In this document: positions 28,032 to 35,700 of the stretch, one piece after another
Layout: each line of letters begins with the position of its first letter
Numbering within the stretch: position 1 is the first letter of the stretch
Assembly (NCBI GenBank): GCA_031430595.1
Contig: JANPBU010000016.1
Span: 62,001 to 126,000 of the forward strand
DNA: 64,000 bases
Direction of reading: 5' to 3'
From: JANNBN01 sp031430595
GTDB lineage: Bacteria > Actinomycetota > Acidimicrobiia > Acidimicrobiales > JANYDT01
Notes under the pieces: model-generated
Seen by the model: the letters and a program-made list of their open reading frames with translations, nothing else
What the model was told of the DNA's origin: nothing
Database searches by the model: none
Program-made: the position numbers and the translations under genes

Positions 28032-28254
28032 TTAGATAAGTTCGACAGCTACGTTTCTCGACACCGCTGTAAGAGCGGTGATGCCTTCTTCGTCGCCAGT
28101 CAAAACAGTGCCGTTTGGTTCCGATGCGGGCAGGGCTCGGCTCTTGAGCTCTGCGTAAAGACTCTCGGGAAACACACCTGAACTCGGGGCATACGTATAA
28201 AAATACGAGGCGATGACGAAGTTCGTTCGTTGCGGCTGTTCTCGATTTCGTCAC
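28032..28254 (-). pseudogene. Small frameshifted reading frame downstream of tetR
   Basis: A GTG start at 28254 has AAGGGA at good distance and reads VTKSRTAATNE. A shift near 28225 joins it to a protein-like frame that runs NFVIASYFYTYAPSSG ... GITALTAVSRNVAVELI and stops at 28032. The second frame has no start of its own. Composition and the ribosome site suggest a former gene of about 75 residues, broken at the repeated CGAACGAAC. No family recognised. The remainder of 27941-28328 shows nothing else. Confidence 0.35.
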
Positions 28255-28328
28255 TGGTTCCCTTATTGAATATTCTGTTTGCCGTCAGACAAGCACAAAA
28301 CGTGACGTGACGTGGTGTTCCCGCCCGG

Positions 28329-28901
28329 TCAGATAACGATTCGATGGGCATCGAGGAATTGATCCACGATTTTTGTGATGGTTCGTTTCGGGACTGCTTC
28401 GTTGCGGACGAGGGTTCGGTAGAAGAGTGGTCCTTCTAGTTGACTTGCTGCTTCTTCGATATCGATTCGAGGTAAGCGTTTTACTTTGACCGCGTCGCGA
28501 AGAATGATCCGGATAGGTTCGCATCCCTCGTTTGTGAGCCGGTCTCGTAGTTCCGCGATTTCAGGATCGTTTGCTGCTCTTTCGTTGAGCGCATGGATGA
28601 GGTAGGCGAGAGGGCCGTCAACGAGCGCTTGCCGCAGTGCTTCTAGATGCGCAAGTAGATCGGACCGAAGTTCACCGGTGCGATCGGCCCGAGGGAAATT
28701 GGCCGACGAAAACGTTTCGTAAATGAGGTCGCTGGCGGTTGGCCAGTGCCGGTACACCGTCTTTCGGCCGAGTCCGCTGTGCTCTGCCACGTTGAGATGC
28801 GTGATTGAACTGATTCCTCCTTCGAGGAGAAGTGAGCGTGCTGAGTTAAGTGCGAGTTCGCGCGTTCGAACGACACGCGGATCGATCGAATTTGACCCCA
28901 T
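28329..28901 (-). CDS. TetR family transcriptional regulator
   Basis: 190 residues. The N-terminal helix-turn-helix is clear (SITHLNVAEHSGLGRKTVYRHW, about residues 31-52, then the LIYETF helix). The ligand domain is all-helical and unassigned. It is transcribed divergently from a truncated NAD-binding gene at 28987, and the space between holds a 23-base palindrome covering a promoter, so it very probably represses both. In other actinobacteria such regulators often control a neighbouring NmrA/SDR gene; here that target is broken. Confidence 0.9.
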   Translation of the reverse strand: MGSNSIDPRVVRTRELALNSARSLLLEGGISSITHLNVAEHSGLGRKTVYRHWPTASDLIYETFSSANFPRADRTGELRSDLLAHLEALRQALVDGPLAYLIHALNERAANDPEIAELRDRLTNEGCEPIRIILRDAVKVKRLPRIDIEEAASQLEGPLFYRTLVRNEAVPKRTITKIVDQFLDAHRIVI

Positions 28902-28945
28902 AGGTGCAGTTTACGGACTTCCAACACAGAACGTGTCAAACTCGT

Positions 28946-28976
28946 CTATGACACACAATGTGTCATAGATTAGAAT
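28946..28976 (+). promoter_or_regulatory. TetR operator overlapping a promoter
   Basis: CTATGACACA-CAA-TGTGTCATAG (28946-28968) is a perfect inverted repeat. ATGACA (28948-28953) serves as -35 and TAGAAT (28971-28976) as -10 with 17 bases between, so a bound repressor would block the promoter. The GTG of the downstream gene lies 10 bases after the -10, giving a near-leaderless transcript. A further half-site ACGTGTCA is at 28931-28938. Confidence 0.75.
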
Positions 28977-28986
28977 AGAGTAGCGC

Positions 28987-29205
28987 GTGAAGACTTTGGT
29001 TGCGGGTTCCACGGGCCGGATCGGCTCACGGGTCGCCGATCAACTGTCGGGAATTCACGAGGTGGTGCGTGCCTGTCGAAGTCCTCACCGGGCCAACGCT
29101 GTGAGACACTCGGGAGCCGGGCGAATCGTGAGGTTACGGATGCGGCCAATGAGTTTGGCCGAACGTGGCCTCCCCGATATCCCCACGATCAGTCTCAAGC
29201 AATAG
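28987..29205 (+). pseudogene. Truncated NAD(P)-binding (NmrA/SDR-like) protein
   Basis: The first 35 residues (MKTLVAGSTGRIGSRVADQL and on to VVRACRSPHR) are a clear Rossmann-fold start with GxTGRIG. The similarity then stops, and only 37 further unrelated residues precede TAG at 29203. A normal member would have 250-300 residues. The promoter and operator are intact, so the 3' part was most likely lost by a deletion that brought in the DUF4143 gene fragment downstream. Confidence 0.7.
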
Positions 29206-30048
29206 GTAGCCGGGAGCGCCCCGGATAAAGGCGGAGAAGCGTCGATGACGCTCGAAGACTACGTTCAGGAGATTCTCGCCTCGGGTCTACCAAGGATTCG
29301 GAATCTCGGTGAGCGAGCAAGGAATCTCCAGCTTGAGGGTTACATTGACCGCATTGTTGACACAGAGTTCGCGGAGCAAGGTCACCGGATTCGTCGCCCC
29401 GCGAGCCTCCGGGGCTGGATGGCCGCATACGCAGCGGCCACAGCAACCACTGCCGCCTACGGGACGATTCTCGACGCTGCGACCCCAGGTCAAGCCGACA
29501 AGCCTGCCAAGACAACTACGATGATTTACCGAGATGTCCTTGAGCGACTTTGGGTGTTGGACCCGCTGCCGGGATGGACACCAACGTTGAACCCGTTGAG
29601 CAAACTGGGGCTGGCACCGAAGCATCATCTGGCTGACCCTGCCCTCGCTGCCAGTCTGCTCGGCGCAACGAAGGACAGCTTGTTACGCGGCACCGTGGGC
29701 GGTCCGGTAATTCGCAACGGATTGCTTCTCGGAGGGCTTTTTGAATCGCTCGTAACACTGTCCGTTCGGTCATATGCACAGCAATTTTCCGGACGGACAA
29801 GCCACCTCCGGCGCGTTAACGGTGACCACGAAGTCGATCTCATTGTTGAAGCTCCCGACCATCGCATCGTGGCACTCGAAGTCAAACTTTCTGACTCCGT
29901 AACCGACGATGACGTGAAACACCTCAATTGGCTACGCTCAAAAGTACCGGACTTGATAGCCGACGCAGCCATAATCACTACCGGCCCATACGCCTACCGC
30001 CGTACCGACGGCATCGCCGTCATCCCAGCATCCCTACTAGGCCCGTAA
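29206..30048 (+). pseudogene. DUF4143 protein lacking its AAA ATPase half
   Basis: The 267 residues from ATG 29245 match the C-terminal half of AAA_14/DUF4143 proteins (usually above 400 residues): DYVQEILASGLPRIR, the YIDRIVDTEF segment, and a nuclease-like end with HEVDLIVEAPDHRIVALEVKLS. The Walker ATPase part is absent. Family-like residues continue upstream of the ATG to a TAG at 29203, so the break lies about there. The protein may still be translated, but it cannot have the normal ATPase function. A complementary N-terminal fragment of the same family is at 55371-56020. Confidence 0.75.
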
Positions 30049-30227
30049 CCTCAAGCTCGACTGGGTCCGGCACGGCTCCGGCCCAACACGTGCGCTTACT
30101 ATCACCGCTGCGTCGCCGCCGAATATGGGCTGCTGAGTCTTGTCTGAACTCACCATAACGGGTAGGTGAACCGGATTTTCCGGCATGGATCTTGATGCTG
30201 TCCTACCTTCTGTACTACTTTGAGGGC

Positions 30228-30494
30228 ATGGCTATCCGGGAAAAACGATCGATATCCCTTGCGCCTGATCTGGCTGCCGCAATTGATGCTGCGGCTAAAG
30301 CTGAAGGTACGTCAGTAAGTGGCTGGATTGCGGCAACGGCTGCGCATCGCCTCCGACTTGACGTTGGTCGGCGAGGAATCGCCGAATGGGAACGAGAACA
30401 TGGTGCGCTCACTTCTGACGAACTTGCCGACGGGTTAGTTCGCGCTCGTGCGCTCCTCGGACGTCGTAAACCCGTTCGACGGCGCGCGTCGTGA
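30228..30494 (+). CDS. vapB: VapB-like antitoxin
   Basis: 88 residues from the ATG at 30228 (TGAGGGC upstream); the frame is open 36 bases further. The N-terminal KRSISLAPDLAAAIDAAAKAE region is a ribbon-helix-helix type DNA-binding domain, and the rest would wrap the toxin. In VapBC pairs the antitoxin neutralises a PIN RNase and represses the operon. A weak promoter may lie at TTGATG (30192) and TACTTT (30216). The stop overlaps the toxin start as GTGA. The toxin gene is frameshifted, so this antitoxin may have no local partner. Confidence 0.8.
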   Translation: MAIREKRSISLAPDLAAAIDAAAKAEGTSVSGWIAATAAHRLRLDVGRRGIAEWEREHGALTSDELADGLVRARALLGRRKPVRRRAS

Positions 30495-30863
30495 ACGGAG
30501 TTACTTACGACACCGGAGCGCTGATCGCTCGTGACCGCAATGATCGGGCACTATGGGCACTGCACGCCGGTCTCCTCGCTGAAGAAGTTGTCGTGACTGT
30601 TCCGTCGGCGGTAGTGGCGAGGCGGCAGTCGACAAGCAAACCTCTCTCGTTTGTTGGCGGCGTGTGACGTAGAGGAACTCTCGTATCTTCAATCCCGCGC
30701 TGTTGGGGTTCTTGCTGGCAAGGCCGGTCACGACGATATTGTCGATGCCGCCGTTGTTGAGGGCGCACTCCGTCGCGGAGACGGTGTGGTGACGTCAAAC
30801 CCCACACATATCGTCGCGATCGCGGGTGCGGTCAACGCTCGTCTAAGGATCGAAACGGACTAG
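30491..30863 (+). pseudogene. vapC: VapC PIN-domain toxin with frameshift
   Basis: The first frame reads VNGVTYDTGALIARDRNDR ... VPSAVVA from the GTG at 30491 and would stop at 30665. The rest of the PIN protein continues in another frame: WRGG...QANLSRLLAACDVEEL, then AGHDDIVDAAVV with the second acidic site, and SNPTHI, to TAG at 30863. The shift is near 30610-30620; relative to the family several bases (the usual AQAW junction) appear lost. The product should be inactive as an RNase. Confidence 0.8.
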
Positions 30864-30966
30864 CCTGTCGGCGATATTGGGTGCTATGTATGCTTATTTT
30901 AAGCGTATATCGGAGCGGATTGACGCTGACCGCGCGACAACGGGGCAAGTGGCGAAGGGTTCCAAG

Positions 30967-31236
30967 CTACTGAGCTCGTGCTGCCCAACACCCTCTTGAA
31001 GCATTGTGAATATCTACGAAAGACGTGTTGCCTTCCATGAACATCTTGCTCAGAAGTGCTTTGAGCTCAGAACCCTGAATCACTTTTGCGTCGATCATCA
31101 TCTCATCGCAATCGAACGCCCTCACTGATAGTTGGCGCCGCTCAAGCTGTTCAGGAACTTCGCTTGAGTCAACGACGTCGCAGCACGAAACACGGTGAAT
31201 GAAAGACGTTCGCGGAGAAGATATGCACGCAGACGG
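30967..31236 (-). pseudogene. Remnant of a DUF1203 protein
   Basis: An open frame without start codon encodes 89 residues. It contains FIHRVSCC, LSVRAFDCDEMMIDAKVIQG and, at the end, VDIHNASRGCWAARAQ, which matches the C-terminal half of DUF1203 proteins from memory of the family. The N-terminal half is not found upstream: the same frame has a stop at 31237-31239 and nothing recognisable lies in 31240-31472. Family assignment is tentative; that it is a protein remnant is better supported. Confidence 0.5.
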
Positions 31237-31472
31237 TCAAGCGGCGGCCGGTGCCTTCAAACAGCTGAGAAACGTCGGTCTTCATACCCTCGGCAGTTCG
31301 CTGAAGACCCGCAGCTGCAGTTTTACCCGCCAAGTGGTGACACACGCTGCTTTGACCAACTCCGGCGTGGGACTGAATATCCCGGCGGCTGTTGACGCTA
31401 TGACAAGTAGTGGGGTTTGCAACTCCCGGTAATTCTTGAAGCCACCCTGCTTCGGCTTTGATATCTTCTGGA

Positions 31473-31865
31473 ATGCCTGCATCCCTTATCGAGAATCGTC
31501 ATATCTACACCGCGGCGGAAGAACGCTCGATTATGAACAGCGTTCACGACGCACTCGTCGAAGCCTTTCGCATCCCACCCAAAGACCTCAACATTCGCTT
31601 GGTCATCCATGAGCCGGGTCGGTTTTTATGCTCCCCGGAGTTAGAGCAGCCCGACTATCGCACCATCGTGACGATTGATTGCTTCGCCGGGAGATCCATC
31701 GACGCGAAGCGGCACCTCTACAAGGAAGTCGTCGATCGACTGGCTAAATTGGGCATTCCTCGTGATCATGTATCGGTCATCCTGCATGAGGTCGAGCTGC
31801 AAAACTGGGCGTTGGGCGGATTTCCGGCGGGCGAGATCGACCTCGGGTTCACGGTAGAGATCTAG
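31473..31865 (+). CDS. Tautomerase family protein
   Basis: 130 residues from the ATG at 31473, which gives the N-terminal Met-Pro needed for a catalytic proline after Met removal; an in-frame upstream ATG would bury it and is rejected. The sequence follows the 4-oxalocrotonate tautomerase-like fold with two beta-alpha-beta halves (NSVHDALVEAFRIPPKDLNIRL and LYKEVVDRLAKLGIPRDHVSVIL in shortened view) and resembles YusQ-type members. Substrate unknown. It is the only clearly intact enzyme gene in the decayed stretch. Confidence 0.85.
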   Translation: MPASLIENRHIYTAAEERSIMNSVHDALVEAFRIPPKDLNIRLVIHEPGRFLCSPELEQPDYRTIVTIDCFAGRSIDAKRHLYKEVVDRLAKLGIPRDHVSVILHEVELQNWALGGFPAGEIDLGFTVEI

Positions 31866-31867
31866 AA

Positions 31868-32077
31868 GTTCGAGCAAAGCCGAGCTGGAAGACCGAAGCC
31901 GCTTCAACTGTTACGGGCATCCACATCGAAGGTGTACGTACAGCCGAGGCGATGTACGGTGAGTTGAACAGCGAAGCCAGAACGTTCCGCACCTCGATAT
32001 CGAGAACCATCCACGGATCACTCAACCACGGCGACGTGATCCGCAAAGCACTTCGCCGCTATCTAGAGACCGCGTGA
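31868..32077 (+). other. Coding-like open frame, possible gene remnant
   Basis: A frame directly after the tautomerase gene reads about 70 codons without a clear start, ending ...HGDVIRKALRRYLETA and TGA at 32075. Composition is protein-like (GIHIEGVRTAEAMYGELN). No family recognised. It may be the end of a deleted gene. Confidence 0.25.
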
Positions 32078-32106
32078 ACGAAAGTATCCACCATGACTTC
32101 AGGCCT

Positions 32107-32661
32107 TCAGTAGTTGAAACCGGGGTTGCTATCGCGCAATCGAGGTAGTTCGGCGTCTTTCGATGAGATCACCGGGTTGTCAACCTGCCAATCGATGCCC
32201 AGGTCGGGGTCGTTCCATGCAATACCTCCATCGGCTGGGCCGTGGAACTCGGTAGTGCATTTGTAAACCAGGTCGGCCGATTCGGACAGCACCGAAAAGC
32301 CGTGGGCAAACCCGGCCGGAATCCAGAGCATTCGGCCGTTCGATTCAGTCAGTTCCTCAGCAACCCACTTTCCGTACGTTGGTGACCCTGAACGAAGGTC
32401 GACCGCAACATCGAGTACCGAACCTTGGGTAACGCTCACAAGCTTGCCCTGGGAATGAGGGTCGCTTTGAAAGTGAAGACCCCGCACAACACCCCGTTTT
32501 GAACGAGAAGTGTTGTCTTGAAGAAAGCTGGTTGGGATGCCTGCCTCAACGAACTCTGACGCTTTAAATCCTTCTCGGAAGTAGCCGCGATCGTCGTGGA
32601 ACATACGACTTTCAACTACTACGACCCCAACAATTTCGGTGTTAACAAACGTGAAAGGCAT
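32107..32661 (-). CDS. rmlC: dTDP-4-dehydrorhamnose 3,5-epimerase family protein
   Basis: 184 residues from the ATG at 32661, four bases after the flavin reductase stop; a longer opening inside that gene is rejected. RmlC cupin features are present: DDRGYFREGF, FLQDNTSRSKRGVVRGLHFQ (with the active-site His) and WIPAGFAHGFSVLSE. The enzyme epimerises C3 and C5 of the dTDP-4-keto sugar on the path to dTDP-L-rhamnose, a precursor of cell wall polysaccharide. Other rml genes are not in this window, and pairing with a flavin reductase is unusual. Confidence 0.92.
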   Translation of the reverse strand: MPFTFVNTEIVGVVVVESRMFHDDRGYFREGFKASEFVEAGIPTSFLQDNTSRSKRGVVRGLHFQSDPHSQGKLVSVTQGSVLDVAVDLRSGSPTYGKWVAEELTESNGRMLWIPAGFAHGFSVLSESADLVYKCTTEFHGPADGGIAWNDPDLGIDWQVDNPVISSKDAELPRLRDSNPGFNY

Positions 32662-32665
32662 ACTG

Positions 32666-33175
32666 TCAGCGCGCGTAGTTTCCGTAACCGCCACGAAAGT
32701 AGGCGAGTGGTTCACCGTCTCGGGCACCAAGCGCCAGCACCCGTCCGACCACAATGACGTGGTCACCACCACCATGTTCTGCTTCAATCGAACAATCGAT
32801 CCAGGCTAATGCTTCGTCAAGAATGGGGGCGCCCGAGTGTTCAGCGTGCCACGGCACCCCATCGAATTTGTCGGGTACCTTCGACGACATTTGACGACTT
32901 ACTTGCTCTTGTGTCGCCGACAGAATGTTCACTGCGAAGTGTCTTGTCGCTTGAATTCGTGGCCACGTACTTGAGTACTTCCCGGCACAGAACAACACCA
33001 GGGCTGGATCCATGGACAGCGAGGTGAACGAACTAGCTGCCATCCCGACCGGCTGTCCATCATCGAGACCGGTAATAACCGTTACCCCCGTAAGAAACGA
33101 ACCCATCACGAGGCGATACAGCGCTCCTTCGATGACGGGCATTGTGTTGTTATCCGTTGAATCTTTCGTGCTCAC
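32666..33175 (-). CDS. Flavin reductase family protein
   Basis: 169 residues of the FMN-binding split-barrel, flavin reductase-like type. Typical segments are FLTGVTVITGLDDGQPVGMAA, SFTSLSMDPALVLFC and FAVNILSATQEQVS, with the GGGDHVIVVGRVLAL C-terminus. It would reduce FMN or FAD with NAD(P)H for a partner monooxygenase; the luciferase-like protein at 14865 is a possible client but far away. It precedes rmlC by four bases and follows the MBL gene by 19, on the same strand. Confidence 0.9.
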   Translation of the reverse strand: MSTKDSTDNNTMPVIEGALYRLVMGSFLTGVTVITGLDDGQPVGMAASSFTSLSMDPALVLFCAGKYSSTWPRIQATRHFAVNILSATQEQVSRQMSSKVPDKFDGVPWHAEHSGAPILDEALAWIDCSIEAEHGGGDHVIVVGRVLALGARDGEPLAYFRGGYGNYAR

Positions 33176-33194
33176 GCCGAAGATCGTACGTGGA

Positions 33195-34103
33195 TTACGG
33201 CCTCAGGCGAGCGAACATCGGGCCCATGGAGCGAGATGGACAAAGCGAATCGCGCAATGGTCGAGAAAGATCGAGGCTCAAACCCTCCTTTGCCGCGAAG
33301 ACTTCAACACCGAACGCTGCACCCTCGATCGCTAACTGACGCGTCGCTGCGTCAAGGTGTTCATCGGTTCGGCACGGGTCGTGGTGAAAAAGTGCCAGTG
33401 CTTTTGCCCCACACGACTTGGCAACATGAAGGGCGTACTCGGCGGTTGAATGCCCCCAGTGCGCCTTGGTGGGCCAATCGTTAGAATCGTACTGCGCGTC
33501 GTGAATGAGGAGGTCGACACCCACTACTAACTCGCGGACACCGGCATCGATGAAGGTCATATCGTTCGGCGCTTGGTGGTCGGGAATATAGGCAACCGAG
33601 GTACCGTCAGCATCGATCCGGTACCCGAGGGTCACGCCGACATGCGGAACGGGCCGAGACGTCACTTTCGCATCATCAACGCTAAACACTGCGTCGCTGA
33701 CATCGTGACAGTTGTAGCTACCGCGCAGCTGATCAATAGTCACCGGGAAGAACGGGGGTCGAACGAACTGGGTGAACATTTCTCGAACGCTCAACCCCCC
33801 TTCCGTCGGACCGTAAATATCGAGCCGGGCACCAGGGCGATCAGCCGCGCTCAGAAACGGCAAACCCTGCACGTGATCGAAGTGGAAATGCGTCACCAAA
33901 GCTGTTGCGGCGAAGCTTCCATCATGGGGTTCATTTTCACCCCAGTTTCGAAGGCCCGTACCAAGATCGCAAATAATCGGGTTGCCGGTACTTGGACGCA
34001 CCACCACGCATGACGTGTGGCCGCCGTATCGAGCGGTTTTCTCTGATGAACATGGGGTGGAGCCCCGAACACCAAAAAATGTGAGTTTCAACGTCGCCCC
34101 CAA
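33195..34103 (-). CDS. MBL-fold metallo-hydrolase
   Basis: 302 residues. FFGVRGSTPCSSEKTARYGGHTSC at the N-terminus (shown shortened: GVRGSTPC and GGHTSC) and the zinc motif THFHFDHVQGLPF are typical of the RNase Z-like/phosphodiesterase-like group of metallo-beta-lactamase fold proteins. Later ligands are in IPDHQAP, IHDAQYD and FHHDPCR. Likely a cytosolic phosphodiesterase or hydrolase; the substrate is not determined. It heads a three-gene unit with the flavin reductase and rmlC. Confidence 0.88.
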   Translation of the reverse strand: MGATLKLTFFGVRGSTPCSSEKTARYGGHTSCVVVRPSTGNPIICDLGTGLRNWGENEPHDGSFAATALVTHFHFDHVQGLPFLSAADRPGARLDIYGPTEGGLSVREMFTQFVRPPFFPVTIDQLRGSYNCHDVSDAVFSVDDAKVTSRPVPHVGVTLGYRIDADGTSVAYIPDHQAPNDMTFIDAGVRELVVGVDLLIHDAQYDSNDWPTKAHWGHSTAEYALHVAKSCGAKALALFHHDPCRTDEHLDAATRQLAIEGAAFGVEVFAAKEGLSLDLSRPLRDSLCPSRSMGPMFARLRP

Positions 34104-34218
34104 AGCGCACGACTCAGGAAAAGTCGTGGCGACCGAACAGTCACTTCTTTGAACATAATCAAACGTTTAGCGCTATTTCACCATCAAGACACACGAACGT
34201 CACGGCTACGGTAGGAAC

Positions 34219-35700
34219 GTGACCGAAACCACAGGTTCTTCATCGCTCCTTCCGCTTGAGGGTGTCGTCGCTATCGTCAAACGTGATTGCCCCACCTGCG
34301 TGCTGGTCGCCCCAGTGCTGTGTGACCTCGCGCAACGCGGCCTCATCACCACCATCGCTTCGCAGGACGATCCAACATTCCCTGGCGAAGCCGCCAGTTG
34401 CGGCATCACCATTTTTGATGACCGAGACCTTGAGCTCTCGTATCGTGCCGGACTCGAAGGGGTGCCGACCCTGATTCGATTTAGCGGAGGGGTCGAAGTT
34501 GACCGAACTGTTGGTTGGTCAACCAGCCTATGGTCGACATTCTTTGATGATGTAAGCATGCTTACGTCATATAACACGATGCCGAAGCAGCGGGTAGCTT
34601 GCGGTTCACGAACCTTAGACTTCGGAATGCCTGAACGCCTCGCCGTTCGGTATGGCGGAGAAGTACTGCGAAGCCGTCAGATCGAACTAGCGACCGATGA
34701 AGACGAATGGGAGCAGATGTTTAGCCGAGGTTGGTCTGACGGCCTGCCGGTTGTTCCACCGACCCCGGAACGGGTGATGCGAATGCTGGCTGGCACCACT
34801 CGCGAACCTTCCGATGTGATTGCGATTGTTCCGCCCGACCTCATCGAATGTACGGTCGAGAAAATCGCAATCAGCGCAGTCATGGCAGGATGCCTGCCGG
34901 AGTATCTACCTGTCGTGATCGCTGCCGTTGAAGCAGCATGTACATCAGAATTTAATGCGCATGGGCTACTCGCCACTACCTACTTTTCTGGCCCGGTCGT
35001 CATCGTGAACGGACCAAAAGCCGGCCTCATAGGAATGAACTCTGGGGTCAATGTTTTGGGTCAGGGCAACCGGGCGAACGCAACCATCGGGCGCGCCCTA
35101 CAACTCGTGATACGCAACGTTGGCGGCGGTATCCCTGGTGGGGTTGATCGAGCCACCTTCGGAAACCCTGGCAAGCTCGGTTTTGCGTTCGCCGAGAACG
35201 AAAAAGAATCACCATGGTCGTCGCTGGCTACCGAGCGGGGCGTCGACCCCGGCCGGTCTGCCGTCACTCTTTTCGCCGGAGAAGGTCCGCGTGCCATCGT
35301 TGATCAAAAGAGCCGAACCGCCGACTCGCTGGCGCGATCATTCGCTGCATGCTTACGAACTGTCGCACATCCAAAACTCGCCGTTGCCTTCGACGCCCTA
35401 GTCGTAGTGTCACCCGAACACGGTCGGACGTTTGCGAATGAAGGGTGGGACAAGGCGCGTCTAAAAACCGAAGTACTTTCTCACCTGCAACTTCTCGGAT
35501 CAGACATTGTTCGAGATGCAGGCGGCATCGCAGAAGGGGTACCGCTTAACTTGGCCGATTCGATTTTACCCAAGTTTCGGCCAGATGGATTGTGGTTTTT
35601 GTATGCGGGTGGCGATGCCGGCATGTTTTCGGCCATCATTGGGGGCTGGGTCGCCGGACAAGAAGGCTCAACGATGGTCACGAAAGAGATTGCATCATGA
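34219..35700 (+). CDS. Thioredoxin-like protein fused to a UGSC-associated domain
   Basis: 493 residues from a GTG. The first about 110 residues form a thioredoxin-like domain with a redox pair C24-P-T-C27 and VPTLIRFSGG near the cis-proline. The larger C-terminal part (GWSDGLPVVPPT, VIAIVPPDLIECTVEKIAI, GPKAGLIGMNSG, GRALQLVIRNVGGG) is a conserved domain that I recall next to UGSC selenoproteins, without a known reaction. The stop overlaps the selenoprotein start as ATGA, so they are translated together. A redox relay from the CPTC pair to the Sec-Gly-Ser-Cys site of the partner is plausible inference. Confidence 0.75.
   Translation: MTETTGSSSLLPLEGVVAIVKRDCPTCVLVAPVLCDLAQRGLITTIASQDDPTFPGEAASCGITIFDDRDLELSYRAGLEGVPTLIRFSGGVEVDRTVGWSTSLWSTFFDDVSMLTSYNTMPKQRVACGSRTLDFGMPERLAVRYGGEVLRSRQIELATDEDEWEQMFSRGWSDGLPVVPPTPERVMRMLAGTTREPSDVIAIVPPDLIECTVEKIAISAVMAGCLPEYLPVVIAAVEAACTSEFNAHGLLATTYFSGPVVIVNGPKAGLIGMNSGVNVLGQGNRANATIGRALQLVIRNVGGGIPGGVDRATFGNPGKLGFAFAENEKESPWSSLATERGVDPGRSAVTLFAGEGPRAIVDQKSRTADSLARSFAACLRTVAHPKLAVAFDALVVVSPEHGRTFANEGWDKARLKTEVLSHLQLLGSDIVRDAGGIAEGVPLNLADSILPKFRPDGLWFLYAGGDAGMFSAIIGGWVAGQEGSTMVTKEIAS

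Noticed and set aside
27972..28181. Plus-strand open frame in the decayed stretch
   Set aside because: No start context and no family; the minus strand of the same bases reads as a much more protein-like frame.
31195..31435. Small plus-strand genes in two overlapping frames
   Set aside because: Neither has a ribosome site or family match, and part of the stretch is antisense to the better supported DUF1203 remnant.
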